From Microbacterium terregens (GTDB lineage Bacteria > Pseudomonadota > Alphaproteobacteria > Sphingomonadales > Sphingomonadaceae): a stretch of 64,000 nt of DNA. The stretch covers positions 354,410 to 418,409 of the forward strand of contig NZ_BSEX01000004.1 in NCBI RefSeq assembly GCF_027922045.1, read 5' to 3'. The translations under genes and the position numbers were made by a program. The notes beneath the pieces were generated by a model. The model saw only the letters and a list, made by a program, of their open reading frames with translations, made no database searches and was not told where the DNA came from. Of the stretch, positions 17,311 through 26,691 are shown in pieces. Numbering within the stretch: the first letter of the stretch is position 1; each line of letters opens with the position of its first letter.

Positions 17311-19662
17311 ATGGCCAGCCAGGCGCAACCGATGGTGTGGCGCGACGCGATGCGCGCGGGGGCCGTTCGCAGCGGTGCGATGATCGGCGCAGCGGCGCTG
17401 TTCGTGCTGATGCTGCTCGTCGCGGTGGCGCTGATCACCTATCACCCGAGCGACCCGTCGCTGAACACCGCCGCCGGCGCCACCATCGGCAATCGCGTGG
17501 GCGCACCCGGCGCCTATGTCGCGGACCTGCTGCTGACGATCTTCGGCGTGGCGGTCGGGCTGCTGATTCCGCTCGGCATCATCATCGCGGTCCGCCTGTG
17601 GCGCGACGTGCCCGTCGGCCGCTGGGGCGCGATGCTGCGCGATTGCGTGCTGGGCGTCGCGCTGATGGGCACCGCCCTCTCCTTCGTCTCGCACGAAGCG
17701 GTGACGGCGCTTCCCGGCGGCTGGGGAGGCGTGGTCGGCTGGTCGCTCGCCTCGCTCCTCCAGGCGTTGATCGAGTTCCTTCCCGATGCAACGGCGGTGC
17801 TGTGGACGCAGCGGGTCGTAGGACTGCTGGCCGGCATCGCAGGCGTGGTGCTGTGGGGCCGCGGCATGACGATCGAGCTGCCCGCCGGCGCGCTCCGCCT
17901 GCCCCGCCGCAGCGCGGCCGCCGACCTGATGGACTGCGAGGACGAGGAAGAGGCGATGCCGCTCGCCGGCAGCCGCCGCATTGCGGTCGATCCCGAGGAC
18001 GCCGAAGACCTTCCCTTCGAACCCCGCCCACGCAAGCTCGCCGAGCCCGAACGTCGTCCGCCGCCCACGATCGAGGACCGCGTCGCCGCGCCCTCGCCGG
18101 CCGCGCAGCCCAAGTCGGCGCAGCAATCGCTCGACCTGCGCGACAATTTCGAGCTGCCGTCGATCGAGCTGCTCGCCCCGCCGCCGCCCAACAGCGGCCC
18201 CTCGGTGGACAAGGCGGCGCTGGAGCGCAACGCGCGCCTGCTCGAAAGCGTGCTGGACGACTTCAACGTCAAGGGCGCGATCGTGAAGGTGTCGCCGGGT
18301 CCCGTCGTCACCATGTACGAGCTAGAACCGGCACCAGGCATCAAGGCGAGCCGCGTGATCCAGCTCGCCGACGACATCGCGCGCAACATGTCGGCGATCT
18401 CCGCCCGTGTCGCCACCATCCCCGGCCGCACCGTGATCGGGATCGAGCTGCCGAACGCGCGCCGCGAGACGGTGAACCTGCACGAGCTGATGGCGAGCCA
18501 GAGCTTCGCCGACCAGAATGCGCAGCTGCCGATCGTGCTGGGCAAGAACATCGCCGGCGATCCCGTCGTCGCCGACCTTGCGCCGATGCCCCACCTGCTG
18601 GTCGCTGGCACCACCGGCTCGGGCAAGTCGGTGGGCCTGAACTGCATGATCCTGTCGCTGCTCTACCGGCTGACGCCCAACCAGTGCCGCATGATCATGA
18701 TCGACCCGAAGATGCTGGAACTCAGCATGTACAAGGGCATCCCCCACCTGCTCGCCGACGTGGTGACCGATCCGCCCAAGGCGGTGCGCGCGCTCAAATG
18801 GGCGGTGGAGACGATGGAGGACCGCTATCGCATGATGGCGTCGGTCAACGTCCGCTCGCTGGGCTCGTTCAACGAAAAGGTCCGCGCCGCCAAGGCCAAG
18901 GGCCAGAAGCTCGGCCGCAAGGTGCAGACCGGCTATCACCCGGAAACCGGCCAGCCGATGTACGAGGAAGAGACGCTCGACCTGCAGCCGCTGCCGCAGA
19001 TCGTCGTGATCGTCGACGAGCTCGCCGACCTGATGATGACGGCGGGCAAGGAAGTCGAGTTCCTGATCCAGCGCCTGGCGCAAAAGGCCCGCGCCGCCGG
19101 CATCCACCTGATCATGGCGACGCAGCGCCCGTCGGTCGACGTCATCACCGGCGTCATCAAGGCGAACCTGCCGACCCGAATCTCCTTCCACGTCACGTCC
19201 AAGATCGATTCGCGCACCATCCTGGGCGAGCAAGGCGCCGAGCAGCTGCTGGGCCGCGGCGACATGCTCTACATGCCCGGCGGCAAGCAGCTCGCGCGCG
19301 TTCACGGCCCGTTCGTGTCCGACGACGAGGTGCAGGCCGTGGCCGACTTCTGGCGCTCGCAGGGCGAGCCCGACTACATCGACGCGGTCACCAACGATCC
19401 CGGCGAGGACGGCGGCTTCAGCCTGGATGGTGCCCCCACCGGCGACGACAGCCCCGAGGACCAGCTCTATCGCAAGGCGTGCCAGCTCGTAGCCGAGAGC
19501 CAGAAGGCTTCTACCTCCTGGCTGCAGCGCCAGTTGCGCGTCGGCTACAACTCGGCCGCCCGCTTGATCGAGCGCATGGAGAAGGAAGGGCTCGTCTCGC
19601 GTCCGGACCATGTCGGCCGGCGCGAGGTGCTGATGGATCCGGACGGCAGGCCACTGGCCTGA
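17311..19662 (+). CDS. ftsK: DNA translocase FtsK
   Basis: FtsK anchors at the division septum and pumps DNA toward dif for XerCD-mediated dimer resolution. The 783-residue protein has several N-terminal membrane segments (about residues 25-180), a short linker, and the RecA-like motor with Walker A GTTGSGKS (433-440) and Walker B IVVIVDELADLM. The C-terminal gamma winged-helix that reads KOPS sequences spans about residues 715-783. I chose ATG 17311 (preceded by GGAAGAAGG) over an upstream TTG. The linker is short compared with E. coli FtsK but normal for alphaproteobacteria. Confidence 0.96.
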   Translation: MASQAQPMVWRDAMRAGAVRSGAMIGAAALFVLMLLVAVALITYHPSDPSLNTAAGATIGNRVGAPGAYVADLLLTIFGVAVGLLIPLGIIIAVRLWRDVPVGRWGAMLRDCVLGVALMGTALSFVSHEAVTALPGGWGGVVGWSLASLLQALIEFLPDATAVLWTQRVVGLLAGIAGVVLWGRGMTIELPAGALRLPRRSAAADLMDCEDEEEAMPLAGSRRIAVDPEDAEDLPFEPRPRKLAEPERRPPPTIEDRVAAPSPAAQPKSAQQSLDLRDNFELPSIELLAPPPPNSGPSVDKAALERNARLLESVLDDFNVKGAIVKVSPGPVVTMYELEPAPGIKASRVIQLADDIARNMSAISARVATIPGRTVIGIELPNARRETVNLHELMASQSFADQNAQLPIVLGKNIAGDPVVADLAPMPHLLVAGTTGSGKSVGLNCMILSLLYRLTPNQCRMIMIDPKMLELSMYKGIPHLLADVVTDPPKAVRALKWAVETMEDRYRMMASVNVRSLGSFNEKVRAAKAKGQKLGRKVQTGYHPETGQPMYEEETLDLQPLPQIVVIVDELADLMMTAGKEVEFLIQRLAQKARAAGIHLIMATQRPSVDVITGVIKANLPTRISFHVTSKIDSRTILGEQGAEQLLGRGDMLYMPGGKQLARVHGPFVSDDEVQAVADFWRSQGEPDYIDAVTNDPGEDGGFSLDGAPTGDDSPEDQLYRKACQLVAESQKASTSWLQRQLRVGYNSAARLIERMEKEGLVSRPDHVGRREVLMDPDGRPLA

Positions 19663-19741
19663 GGCGGCGGCAATCCGGCTGAACGCCAGGAAACCGGCGA
19701 GTTCACGACGCGTTCAATCCCCCACGCCTAATCCTGGCCCC

Positions 19742-20371
19742 ATGATCTGGAGACGACCCATTCGCTTTCTCGCCCCCGCCGCCGCGATCGCGCTTGCCGC
19801 GCCCGTCGCCGTGCACGCGCAGGCCCCTGTCACGCTCGCGACCGTGCAGCAGCATCTGGCGCAGACCAACTCGATGACGGCCGCGTTCACCCAGACCGAC
19901 CGCGCGGGCAAGGTGCTGACCGGAACGCTGACGCTCAAGAAGCCCGGCAAGATCCGCTTCCAATATGAGAAGGGCGTGCCGATCCTGGTGGTTTCGGATG
20001 GCAAGTCCCTCTACTTCCTCGATTATCAGGTCGGGCAGAAGCAGCGTTGGCCGATCGGGAACTCGCCCCTCGGCATCCTGCTCGATCCGTCCCGCGATGC
20101 GTCGCGCTATGCCCGCGTGCTTCCGGAGAGCGACTCCCGCGTTGTGAGCGTCGAGGCCTATGATCCCAAGCATCCGGAATATGGCCGAATCACCCTGATC
20201 TTCGCACGCAGCGCCTCGGCACCCGCCGGGCTGATGCTCCAGGGCTGGGTGACGCTGGACGCGCAGAACAACCGCACGACGATCCGCCTGTCCAACCAGC
20301 GGTTCAACGTGCCGGTCGCGGACAGCGCCTTCCGCTTCAACGAGCCGCGCCGCGGCACCAACCGCCGCTGA
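19742..20371 (+). CDS. lolA: Outer-membrane lipoprotein carrier protein LolA
   Basis: The 209-residue periplasmic protein carries lipoproteins from LolCDE to the outer membrane. A signal peptide (AAIALAAPVAVHAQA) is followed by the LolA core: LAQTNSMTAAFTQTDRAGKVLTGTLTLKKPGKIRFQYEKG and SDGKSLYFLDYQVGQ. It lies 79 bp downstream of ftsK, a conserved ftsK-lolA pair. A structured intergenic region ending in an intrinsic terminator follows. Confidence 0.95.
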   Translation: MIWRRPIRFLAPAAAIALAAPVAVHAQAPVTLATVQQHLAQTNSMTAAFTQTDRAGKVLTGTLTLKKPGKIRFQYEKGVPILVVSDGKSLYFLDYQVGQKQRWPIGNSPLGILLDPSRDASRYARVLPESDSRVVSVEAYDPKHPEYGRITLIFARSASAPAGLMLQGWVTLDAQNNRTTIRLSNQRFNVPVADSAFRFNEPRRGTNRR

Positions 20372-20404
20372 ACGGATTCTTTCGATCCATTCATTCTGGC
20401 GACA

Positions 20405-20545
20405 GCTTTCACCCTTTAGAGGGTGTCTTGCGGAGTTGAGGCGCGTCCGGGATTTTCCCCCCTGTTGCCCGGGTTCTCAATTCCTGCCTGCGTGACGAAC
20501 GCTAGGTCGGCCCTCGTTCCATGCCCCCGGAACGAGGGCCTTTCC
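20405..20545 (+). ncRNA. Candidate structured small RNA or long lolA 3' UTR
   Basis: This intergenic stretch can fold into three elements. A small hairpin pairs ACCCT/AGGGT (20411-20424). A longer arm pairs GGAGTTGAG (20432-20440) with CTCAATTCC (20476-20484), with an inner CCGGG/CCCGG helix and an asymmetric bulge. A strong intrinsic terminator ends it at 20509-20545. No open frame fits. The helix-bulge-helix layout loosely resembles 6S RNA but I cannot assign a family. It may equally be the processed 3' UTR of lolA. Confidence 0.35.
20509..20545 (+). terminator. Intrinsic terminator after lolA / candidate sRNA
   Basis: A perfect 12-bp stem (GGCCCTCGTTCC at 20509-20520 with its complement at 20529-20540) has an 8-base loop and is followed by TTTCC. 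It lies 138 bp past the lolA stop and 63 bp before xthA, so it separates the two transcription units. Confidence 0.85.
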
Positions 20546-20607
20546 ATTTCCGCGACAAACGCGCCGCGCTCTGGCGCCTTCCGGTCCCCATCGCTACATC
20601 GCGGGCG

Positions 20608-21405
20608 ATGACTGCGCCTCTTTCGATCGCCTCGTGGAACATCAACTCGGTTCGTTTCCGGATGGAGATCGTCGAGCGATTCCTGCGCGAAATCTCGCCC
20701 GACATCCTGTGCCTTCAGGAAACCAAGGTGGTGAACGAGGACTTCCCGCACGCGCCGTTCCGATCGCTCGGCTACACGCACATCGCGATCAACGGCCAGC
20801 GGATGCACCATGGCGTGGCGATCCTGAGCCGCGTGCCGCTGGTCGAGGACGACCGGCTCGACTGGCAGGCCAATGGCGAGGCGCGGCACATCGGCGTGCG
20901 TCTGGAAAACGGCCTCCGGCTCGAGAACGTCTATATTCCCGCCGGTGGTGACGTGCCGGACCGGGAGGTGAACCCCAAGTTCGGCCAGAAGCTCGACTTC
21001 CTGGAACGGATGACGCGCTGGTCCGAAGGCTTGGCGGGCATTCCCACGCTGCTGGTCGGGGACTTCAACGTCGCCCCGCTCGAAAGCGACGTCTGGAGCC
21101 ACAAGGCGCTTCTCGACGTGGTGAGCCATACGCCGATCGAGATCGAAGCGCTGGCGCGCCTACAGGCGGCGAACGACTGGGTAGACCTTGGTCGCCACTT
21201 CGCACCGGCCCCCGAGCGGCTGTTCACCTGGTGGAGCTATCGCGCAAAGGATTGGGCAGCTTCCGATCGCGGCCGCCGGCTCGATCACATGTGGGCGAGC
21301 CGCGACGTCGCCGCCAAGGCAACCGGCCACAAGGTCTTCGAGCATTGCCGCAGCTGGCTGAAGCCCAGCGACCATATCCCGATCCTCACCGAGTTCGCGC
21401 TTTGA
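20608..21405 (+). CDS. xthA: Exodeoxyribonuclease III / AP endonuclease XthA
   Basis: The 265-residue endonuclease/exonuclease/phosphatase-fold enzyme repairs abasic sites and 3'-blocked ends. Motifs include ASWNINSVRFR, LCLQETK (metal Glu), GDFNVAPLE and the catalytic DHMWAS...SDHIPIL. ATG 20608 gives the family N-terminus. The stop overlaps the TTG start of ribA, an xthA-ribA coupling with no obvious functional reason. Confidence 0.95.
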   Translation: MTAPLSIASWNINSVRFRMEIVERFLREISPDILCLQETKVVNEDFPHAPFRSLGYTHIAINGQRMHHGVAILSRVPLVEDDRLDWQANGEARHIGVRLENGLRLENVYIPAGGDVPDREVNPKFGQKLDFLERMTRWSEGLAGIPTLLVGDFNVAPLESDVWSHKALLDVVSHTPIEIEALARLQAANDWVDLGRHFAPAPERLFTWWSYRAKDWAASDRGRRLDHMWASRDVAAKATGHKVFEHCRSWLKPSDHIPILTEFAL

Positions 21406-22466
21406 CCGACCCCCGCGCCGTTGCCCGCGCGATCGACGCGCTGCGTCGGGGCTGGCCCGTGGCGATCCTCGGCGCCGAGGCAGCCATCACCGTGCTGGCA
21501 ATCGAGACCGCCGACCCGCTGCGGCTCGCCGCCTTTGATCCGGATGCAAACGCCTCCGTACTGCTCTCCGCCGGTCGCGCCGCCACGCTGAAGCTCGCCA
21601 ACCAGCGCGACGCCGCCGTCCCGGATTCGCCGGTCCTGATCGACCGCGCACCGTGGCTCGACTTCGCCGCCGCGACCGCGCTTGCCGATCCGCAGCTCGA
21701 TCTTGCAACACCCCTCAAGGGGCCTTTTCGCGCGATCCCGCTCCCCTCGCCCGATGCCGCGCAGACCGCATTGCAGCTCGCGCGGCTCGCGGGGGTGCTG
21801 CCCGCCTTCTTCCATCGTCTAGGCCAGGAGATCGGCGCGGAAGCCGTGACGCCCGCGGACGTCGCAGCGCATGAGGATCCCGCCCGGCTCGCCATTGCCA
21901 CCCGCGCGCGCCTGCCGGTCGCCGGTGCGGAGATGGCCGAGATCGTTGCCTTCCGGACGCCGGAATCCCCCGGCGAGCATATCGCGCTGCTGATTGGCAC
22001 GCCCAATGGTCAGCCGCCGCTGGTGCGGCTGCACAGCGAATGCCTGACCGGGGATGCGCTCGGCAGCCTCAAGTGCGACTGCGGTCCCCAGCTGGACGCG
22101 GCGATCGCCGCGATTGCGGAGAGTGGCTGGGGAATCCTGCTGTATCTGCGCCAGGAAGGACGCGGCATCGGCCTAGTCAACAAGCTGCGTGCCTATGCGC
22201 TTCAGGACCAGGGGTTCGACACGGTGGACGCCAACACGCGGCTGGGCTTCGCCATCGACGCCCGCGATTTTCGCACCGCCGGACGCATGCTCCAGCTGCT
22301 CGGCCAGCGGCAGATCCGCCTGCTGACCAACAATCCGGCCAAGGTTGCCGCGCTCGAGGCCGCCGACGTTACGGTAGCCGAGCGCGTGCGCCATGCGCTC
22401 CCACCCAATCCGCACAACGAACGCTATCTCGCCACCAAACGCGACCGCACCGGCCACCAGCTCTAA
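21402..22466 (+). CDS. ribA: GTP cyclohydrolase II RibA with an N-terminal extension
   Basis: This enzyme opens GTP to the pyrimidine precursor of riboflavin. The catalytic C-terminal half has the zinc cysteines in SECLTGDALGSLKCDCGPQLD, the RQEGRGIGLVNKLRAYALQ motif and DTVDANTRLGFAIDARDF. About 150 N-terminal residues resemble a decayed DHBP-synthase (RibB) domain but lack its acidic active-site cluster, so this half is probably structural. TTG 21402 overlaps the xthA stop. Another riboflavin gene must supply DHBP synthase. Confidence 0.9.
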   Translation: MTDPRAVARAIDALRRGWPVAILGAEAAITVLAIETADPLRLAAFDPDANASVLLSAGRAATLKLANQRDAAVPDSPVLIDRAPWLDFAAATALADPQLDLATPLKGPFRAIPLPSPDAAQTALQLARLAGVLPAFFHRLGQEIGAEAVTPADVAAHEDPARLAIATRARLPVAGAEMAEIVAFRTPESPGEHIALLIGTPNGQPPLVRLHSECLTGDALGSLKCDCGPQLDAAIAAIAESGWGILLYLRQEGRGIGLVNKLRAYALQDQGFDTVDANTRLGFAIDARDFRTAGRMLQLLGQRQIRLLTNNPAKVAALEAADVTVAERVRHALPPNPHNERYLATKRDRTGHQL

Positions 22467-22488
22467 CCTCGGGCCGAGGCGACCCGCC

Positions 22489-23406
22489 TCAGATCACGTC
22501 ACCGCTCAGCCGCTGGCAAACCATGTCGAGCTGGTCGAGGGTCGAATAGCTGATCGTCAGCGTGCCACCCTTTTCCCCATGCGCAATGCGCACGTTGAGG
22601 CCGAGCGCGTCGCCCAGCTGCTGCTCGAGCGCCAGGATGTCCGCGTTCCCGTCCGTCGCGTTGCCGCCGCCCCGGCTGCCCCGCGGCTGCGCGCCGCCGA
22701 GCGGTTGTGGCTTGGCTTCGCGGGCGAGCCGTTCGGTCTCGCGCACCGACAGACCCTTGGCGATCACGCGATCGGCCAGCGCCTCCGGATCGGGCGCACC
22801 GATGATCGCGCGGGCGTGACCCATGCTCAGCTGCTGGGTCACCACCAACTCCTGCACCGGTGCCGGCAAATCGAGCAGCCGCAGCAGGTTCGCGATGTGG
22901 CTGCGCGACTTGTGCACCAGCTTCGCCAGCGCATCCTGGGTATGGCCGAACTCGCCGATCAGCTTGCGATAGGCGTCCGCCTCTTCGATCGCGTTGAGAT
23001 CCTGCCGCTGGATGTTCTCGACGAGAGCGATTTCCATCGTCTCTGCGTCGCTCAGCTCCCGGACCAGCACCGGAACCTCATGCAGCCGGGCTCGCTGCGC
23101 CGCGCGCCAGCGGCGCTCGCCGGCGACGATCTGATATTCCTTGCCGTGCGGCCGCACGACGATGGGCTGGATCAGTCCTCGCAACGCGATCGAGGCCGCC
23201 AGATCATCGAGGGCCGCTTCGTCGAAGTGCCGCCGCGGCTGATCGGGATGCGGGACCATCGCCGTCACGGGAAGCAGCCGGACGCCGCTCGGCTGTCGCT
23301 CCACGCCCGAGACCGGCGCCTCGCGCGTGCTGTCTCCCAGCAGCGAACTCAGCCCGCGGCCAAGACCGGGGCGCGGCTTGCGGGCGGGTGCAGTGTTATC
23401 GGTCAT
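22489..23406 (-). CDS. parB: Chromosome-partitioning protein ParB
   Basis: ParB binds parS, loads as a CTP-dependent clamp and works with ParA in segregating origins. The 305-residue protein has GLGRGLSSLLG at the N-terminus, the CTP-binding GERRWRAAQRA motif, the LVENIQRQDLNAIEEADAY segment, a helix-turn-helix (TQDALAKLVHKSRSHIANLLRLL) and a C-terminal dimerisation region. The start overlaps the parA stop by 4 bp. Its targets are probably the parS-like sites at 8970, 24237 and 26675. Confidence 0.96.
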   Translation of the reverse strand: MTDNTAPARKPRPGLGRGLSSLLGDSTREAPVSGVERQPSGVRLLPVTAMVPHPDQPRRHFDEAALDDLAASIALRGLIQPIVVRPHGKEYQIVAGERRWRAAQRARLHEVPVLVRELSDAETMEIALVENIQRQDLNAIEEADAYRKLIGEFGHTQDALAKLVHKSRSHIANLLRLLDLPAPVQELVVTQQLSMGHARAIIGAPDPEALADRVIAKGLSVRETERLAREAKPQPLGGAQPRGSRGGGNATDGNADILALEQQLGDALGLNVRIAHGEKGGTLTISYSTLDQLDMVCQRLSGDVI

Positions 23407-24182
23407 GCGGCCTCCGCGAGCTTGGGCAAGCGACCGATCACTTCGCGTGCCAGGGCGATATAGGCTTCGGAGCCGGCGCAGCGATGATCGTAGATCAGCG
23501 CCGGCATGCCGTGGCTGGGTGCTTCGGACAGGCGGACGTTGCGCGGGATCACCGTATCGAACACGACCTTACCGAGCACCGAGCGAACGTCGTCCGATAC
23601 CTGGTCGGTAAGGCGGTTGCGGCGGTCGTACATCGTCAGCACCACACCCAGGATCGACAGGCCCGGATTGAAGCGGCCACGGATCTGCTCGACGGTGGTG
23701 AGCAGCTGGCTGAGCCCTTCCAGCGCGAAGAACTCGCATTGCAGCGGCACCAGGAGCGCGTGCGCCGCCACCATCGCATTGACGGTGAGCAGCCCCAGGG
23801 ACGGCGGGCAATCGACGAGGATCACGTCCCAGCGCTCTCCCCCGCGTTGCAGCGCCCGATCGAGGCGGTGCGTGCGGGCGTCGAACTCGATCAGTTCGAT
23901 CTCTGCTCCCGAAAGATCGACTGTCGCCGGCACGATGTCGAGGAGCGGAACCTGGGTCGGGATCGCCGCTTCCTGAAGCGTGGTATCGCCCAGCAGCAGA
24001 TCGTAGGTCGATCGCTCGCGATCATTGCGGCCGATGCCGAGCCCCGTCGAAGCGTTGCCCTGCGGGTCAAGGTCGAGCAGCAGCACCCGCAGTCCCGTGG
24101 CGGCGAGTGCCGTCCCGACGTTGATGGCGGTCGTCGTTTTGCCGACGCCGCCCTTCTGGTTGGCGATGGTGATGCAGATCAT
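23403..24182 (-). CDS. parA: Chromosome-partitioning ATPase ParA (Soj)
   Basis: The 259-residue ATPase has the deviant Walker A KGGVGKTTT near residues 10-17, DLDPQGNAS, and VDCPPSLGLLTVNAM. It forms the ParB-guided gradient that moves replicated origins apart. ATG 24182 gives the standard [12 protein letters not shown] start. It overlaps the rsmG stop upstream and the parB start downstream, completing the mnmG-rsmG-parA-parB chain usual near bacterial origins. Confidence 0.97.
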   Translation of the reverse strand: MICITIANQKGGVGKTTTAINVGTALAATGLRVLLLDLDPQGNASTGLGIGRNDRERSTYDLLLGDTTLQEAAIPTQVPLLDIVPATVDLSGAEIELIEFDARTHRLDRALQRGGERWDVILVDCPPSLGLLTVNAMVAAHALLVPLQCEFFALEGLSQLLTTVEQIRGRFNPGLSILGVVLTMYDRRNRLTDQVSDDVRSVLGKVVFDTVIPRNVRLSEAPSHGMPALIYDHRCAGSEAYIALAREVIGRLPKLAEAA

Positions 24183-24799
24183 GCTGGGGTTATCCCGCGT
24201 GCAATCACGATGAGCGATTCCGGATCGGTGAGGCTGTGTTCCACGTGAAACAGACCTTGCCATGAACCGGTTAAGGCTTCCACCTCGGATCGCGCCGATC
24301 GCCCTTTCGGCAACAGCCATAGCGTATCTCGATCGGTCAGGTGCGCCGCACCGCCGAACAATGCCGGCAATGCGGCGACGGCACGCGCGCTGACGATCGC
24401 CGCCGGTGGCTGCGGCGCGACGCTCTCCGCCCGCTTCTGTTCGACCCGAACGTTCGCCAGGCCCAGCGCATCGGCAGCGTCCCGCAGGAAGCTTGCGCGC
24501 TTCTGCCGCGGCTCGACGAGCAGCGTGGGCGAGTCGCGCAGGATCGCCACCACCATGCCGGGGAAGCCGCCCCCCGTGCCGATGTCTATCCAGAGCCCTT
24601 CCCTGGCCTCCGCCAGCTCGACCAGCTGCGCAGAGTCCAGGCCGTGGCGGAACCACAGGTTCGGAAGCGTGGAGGCGGCTACCAAATTCTGCCGCCCGCT
24701 CTCCTCGCGCACGATCTCCAGAAAGCGCGCGACGCGCTCCACGCGCGCGGCGTCATAGCGGTCGGCGAACCAGCTGCGGGCTTCGTCTTCGGTCATCAT
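24179..24799 (-). CDS. rsmG: 16S rRNA (guanine-527-N7)-methyltransferase RsmG (GidB)
   Basis: RsmG methylates G527 of 16S rRNA using SAM. The 206-residue protein has [22 protein letters not shown], the SAM loop [10 protein letters not shown] and the [15 protein letters not shown] helix. Two adjacent ATGs (24799 and 24796) are possible; the first overlaps the mnmG stop. A parS-like site (24237-24252) lies inside its 3' end. Confidence 0.96.
   Translation of the reverse strand: MMTEDEARSWFADRYDAARVERVARFLEIVREESGRQNLVAASTLPNLWFRHGLDSAQLVELAEAREGLWIDIGTGGGFPGMVVAILRDSPTLLVEPRQKRASFLRDAADALGLANVRVEQKRAESVAPQPPAAIVSARAVAALPALFGGAAHLTDRDTLWLLPKGRSARSEVEALTGSWQGLFHVEHSLTDPESLIVIARGITPA
24237..24252. 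promoter_or_regulatory. parS site in the 3' end of rsmG
   Basis: TGTTCCACGTGAAACA matches the B. subtilis parS consensus TGTTNCACGTGAAACA completely, given the variable fifth base. It lies 55 bp upstream of the parA start, about 9 kb from the putative oriC. Confidence 0.85.
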
Positions 24800-26637
24800 G
24801 CAACCACCTTTCGGGCATGGACCAGCACCGCAGCAAGCGCGGCCGGTGTCACCCCGCGCACGCGCGACGCGGCGCCAAGCGTCGTGGGTCGCGCCGTCGA
24901 CAGACGTTGCACCATTTCGGCCGACAGTCCGGGCACCGCCGTATAGCCGAAGTCGTCGGGTAAATGGATGTGGTCATTGGCCCGCATCTCCGCGAGCTCC
25001 GCCTGCTGCCGCTCGATGTAGGGGGCATAGCGCGCGTCTTCGACTGCTTCCGCGAGCAACGCGTCGGGAGTTGCCTCAAGCCCGTCCGGCAGCAGCTGCT
25101 CGAGCGCGACGCCGGGGAAGCGCAGCCATTCGCGAACGCTGCGCACGGCACCGTCCTGGCTCACCTGCCCGCCATTCGCTGCAACCATGGTCGCGGACAG
25201 GCGGGTGTCGAAGCGCTGCTCCAGTTCTGCGCGTGCCTCCGTGCGGGCACGTACCCAGGCGAGCCGTTCCGGTCCCAACAGACCCGCCTCCTCCGCGGTT
25301 GCCGAAAGACGCGTCGGCGCATTGTCCGCGCGCAGGGTCAACCGATACTCGGCACGCGCAGTAAGCATGCGGTAAGGCTCGCTCACCCCTTGGAGCACCA
25401 GGTCATCGACCATCACGCCGATGTAGCTGGACGCGCGATCGAGCAGCAGCGGCGCCAAATCGCAAGCATAGGCGGCCGCGTTGGCGCCGGCGACGAGCCC
25501 CTGCCCCGCAGCCTCCTCATAGCCGGTGGTGCCATTGATCTGCCCGGCACAGAAGAGCCCCGGCATCGCCCCAAGCGCCAACCTCGGATCGAGGGCGCGC
25601 GGATCGACATAGTCATATTCGACCGCATAGCCGGGGGTCACGATGCGGGTATGCGACAGCCCCGGAATGCTCCGGATCATCGCCTCCTGCACATCGACCG
25701 GCAGCGACGTCGAGATGCCGTTCGGGTAGACCAACGGGGTGTCGAGCCCTTCCGGCTCCAGGAAGATCTGGTGCCCGTCCCGATCGCCGAAGCGATGCAC
25801 CTTGTCCTCGATCGAGGGACAATAGCGCGGACCGGGCGCCCCGATCGCGCCACTGAACAGCGGCGAGCGATCCAGACCGCTCCGAATGATTGCATGTGTC
25901 TCTTCGGTCGTGCGGCTGACCGCGCAGAACAGCTGCGGCAGCACCCGGCCGGACTGCATCGGCGACATGGTCCAAGGCTCGGCATCCGACGGCTGTTCGT
26001 CGAGCGCCGCCCAGTCGATCGTACGGCCATCGAGCCGCGGCGGGGTGCCGGTCTTCAACCGTTCCATCGGTAAACCGAGGTCGCGCAGCTGCACGCCCAT
26101 GACGGTCGCCGCACGTTCCCCCACGCGGCCGCCCTCCTCGCGCTCTTCCCCGCGAAAGATCCGCCCGCCCAGGAACGTCCCCGTCGCGAGCACCACCGCG
26201 CGCGCACTCAGCCGCGTGCCATCGGCAAGCAACAGGCCGGCAACGCTTCCCTGCTGCACGAGCAGCTCTTCCGCCTCTCCCTCGATGAGGGTCAGGTTCG
26301 GCTGCGCACGAAGCATCGTTTGGATCGCCGTCGCGTAGCGAACGCGGTCGGCCTGGACGCGCGGACCCTGCACGGCAGCACCCTTGCTGCGGTTGAGCAT
26401 CCGGTAGTGAATCGCCGCCTGATCGGCCGCGCGCGCAATGAGTCCGTCGAACGCGTCGACCTCCCGGACGATGTGGCCCTTGCCCAACCCGCCGATTGCG
26501 GGGTTGCACGACATGGCTCCCAACCTGCCAAGGTCGAAGCTCAGCAGCGCCGTGCGCGCGCCACGACGGGCGGCCGCGGCTGCGGCCTCGGTGCCGGCGT
26601 GCCCGCCGCCCACCACGATCACATCGAATGGAGACAT
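24796..26637 (-). CDS. mnmG: tRNA uridine-5-carboxymethylaminomethyl modification enzyme MnmG (GidA)
   Basis: With MnmE this FAD enzyme installs cmnm5 at U34 of certain tRNAs. The 613-residue protein begins [16 protein letters not shown] (FAD motif). It contains [22 protein letters not shown], the substrate loop [17 protein letters not shown] and the GidA C-terminal helical domain with RARYEAYI-type [10 protein letters not shown]. It is 54 bp downstream of mnmE with a parS site in the gap. Confidence 0.96.
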   Translation of the reverse strand: MSPFDVIVVGGGHAGTEAAAAAARRGARTALLSFDLGRLGAMSCNPAIGGLGKGHIVREVDAFDGLIARAADQAAIHYRMLNRSKGAAVQGPRVQADRVRYATAIQTMLRAQPNLTLIEGEAEELLVQQGSVAGLLLADGTRLSARAVVLATGTFLGGRIFRGEEREEGGRVGERAATVMGVQLRDLGLPMERLKTGTPPRLDGRTIDWAALDEQPSDAEPWTMSPMQSGRVLPQLFCAVSRTTEETHAIIRSGLDRSPLFSGAIGAPGPRYCPSIEDKVHRFGDRDGHQIFLEPEGLDTPLVYPNGISTSLPVDVQEAMIRSIPGLSHTRIVTPGYAVEYDYVDPRALDPRLALGAMPGLFCAGQINGTTGYEEAAGQGLVAGANAAAYACDLAPLLLDRASSYIGVMVDDLVLQGVSEPYRMLTARAEYRLTLRADNAPTRLSATAEEAGLLGPERLAWVRARTEARAELEQRFDTRLSATMVAANGGQVSQDGAVRSVREWLRFPGVALEQLLPDGLEATPDALLAEAVEDARYAPYIERQQAELAEMRANDHIHLPDDFGYTAVPGLSAEMVQRLSTARPTTLGAASRVRGVTPAALAAVLVHARKVVA

Positions 26638-26674
26638 GCTTGTGCGCTACTGCGCCACCGCGCGGCCGTCAAAG

Positions 26675-26690
26675 CGTTCCACGTGGAACA
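26675..26690. promoter_or_regulatory. parS site between mnmE and mnmG
   Basis: CGTTCCACGTGGAACA contains the perfect 14-bp palindrome GTTCCACGTGGAAC. It is intergenic and about 6.4 kb from the putative oriC, the closest of the three sites. Palindromic GTTCCACGTGGAAC variants are expected for alphaproteobacterial ParB. Confidence 0.85.
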
Positions 26691-26691
26691 C

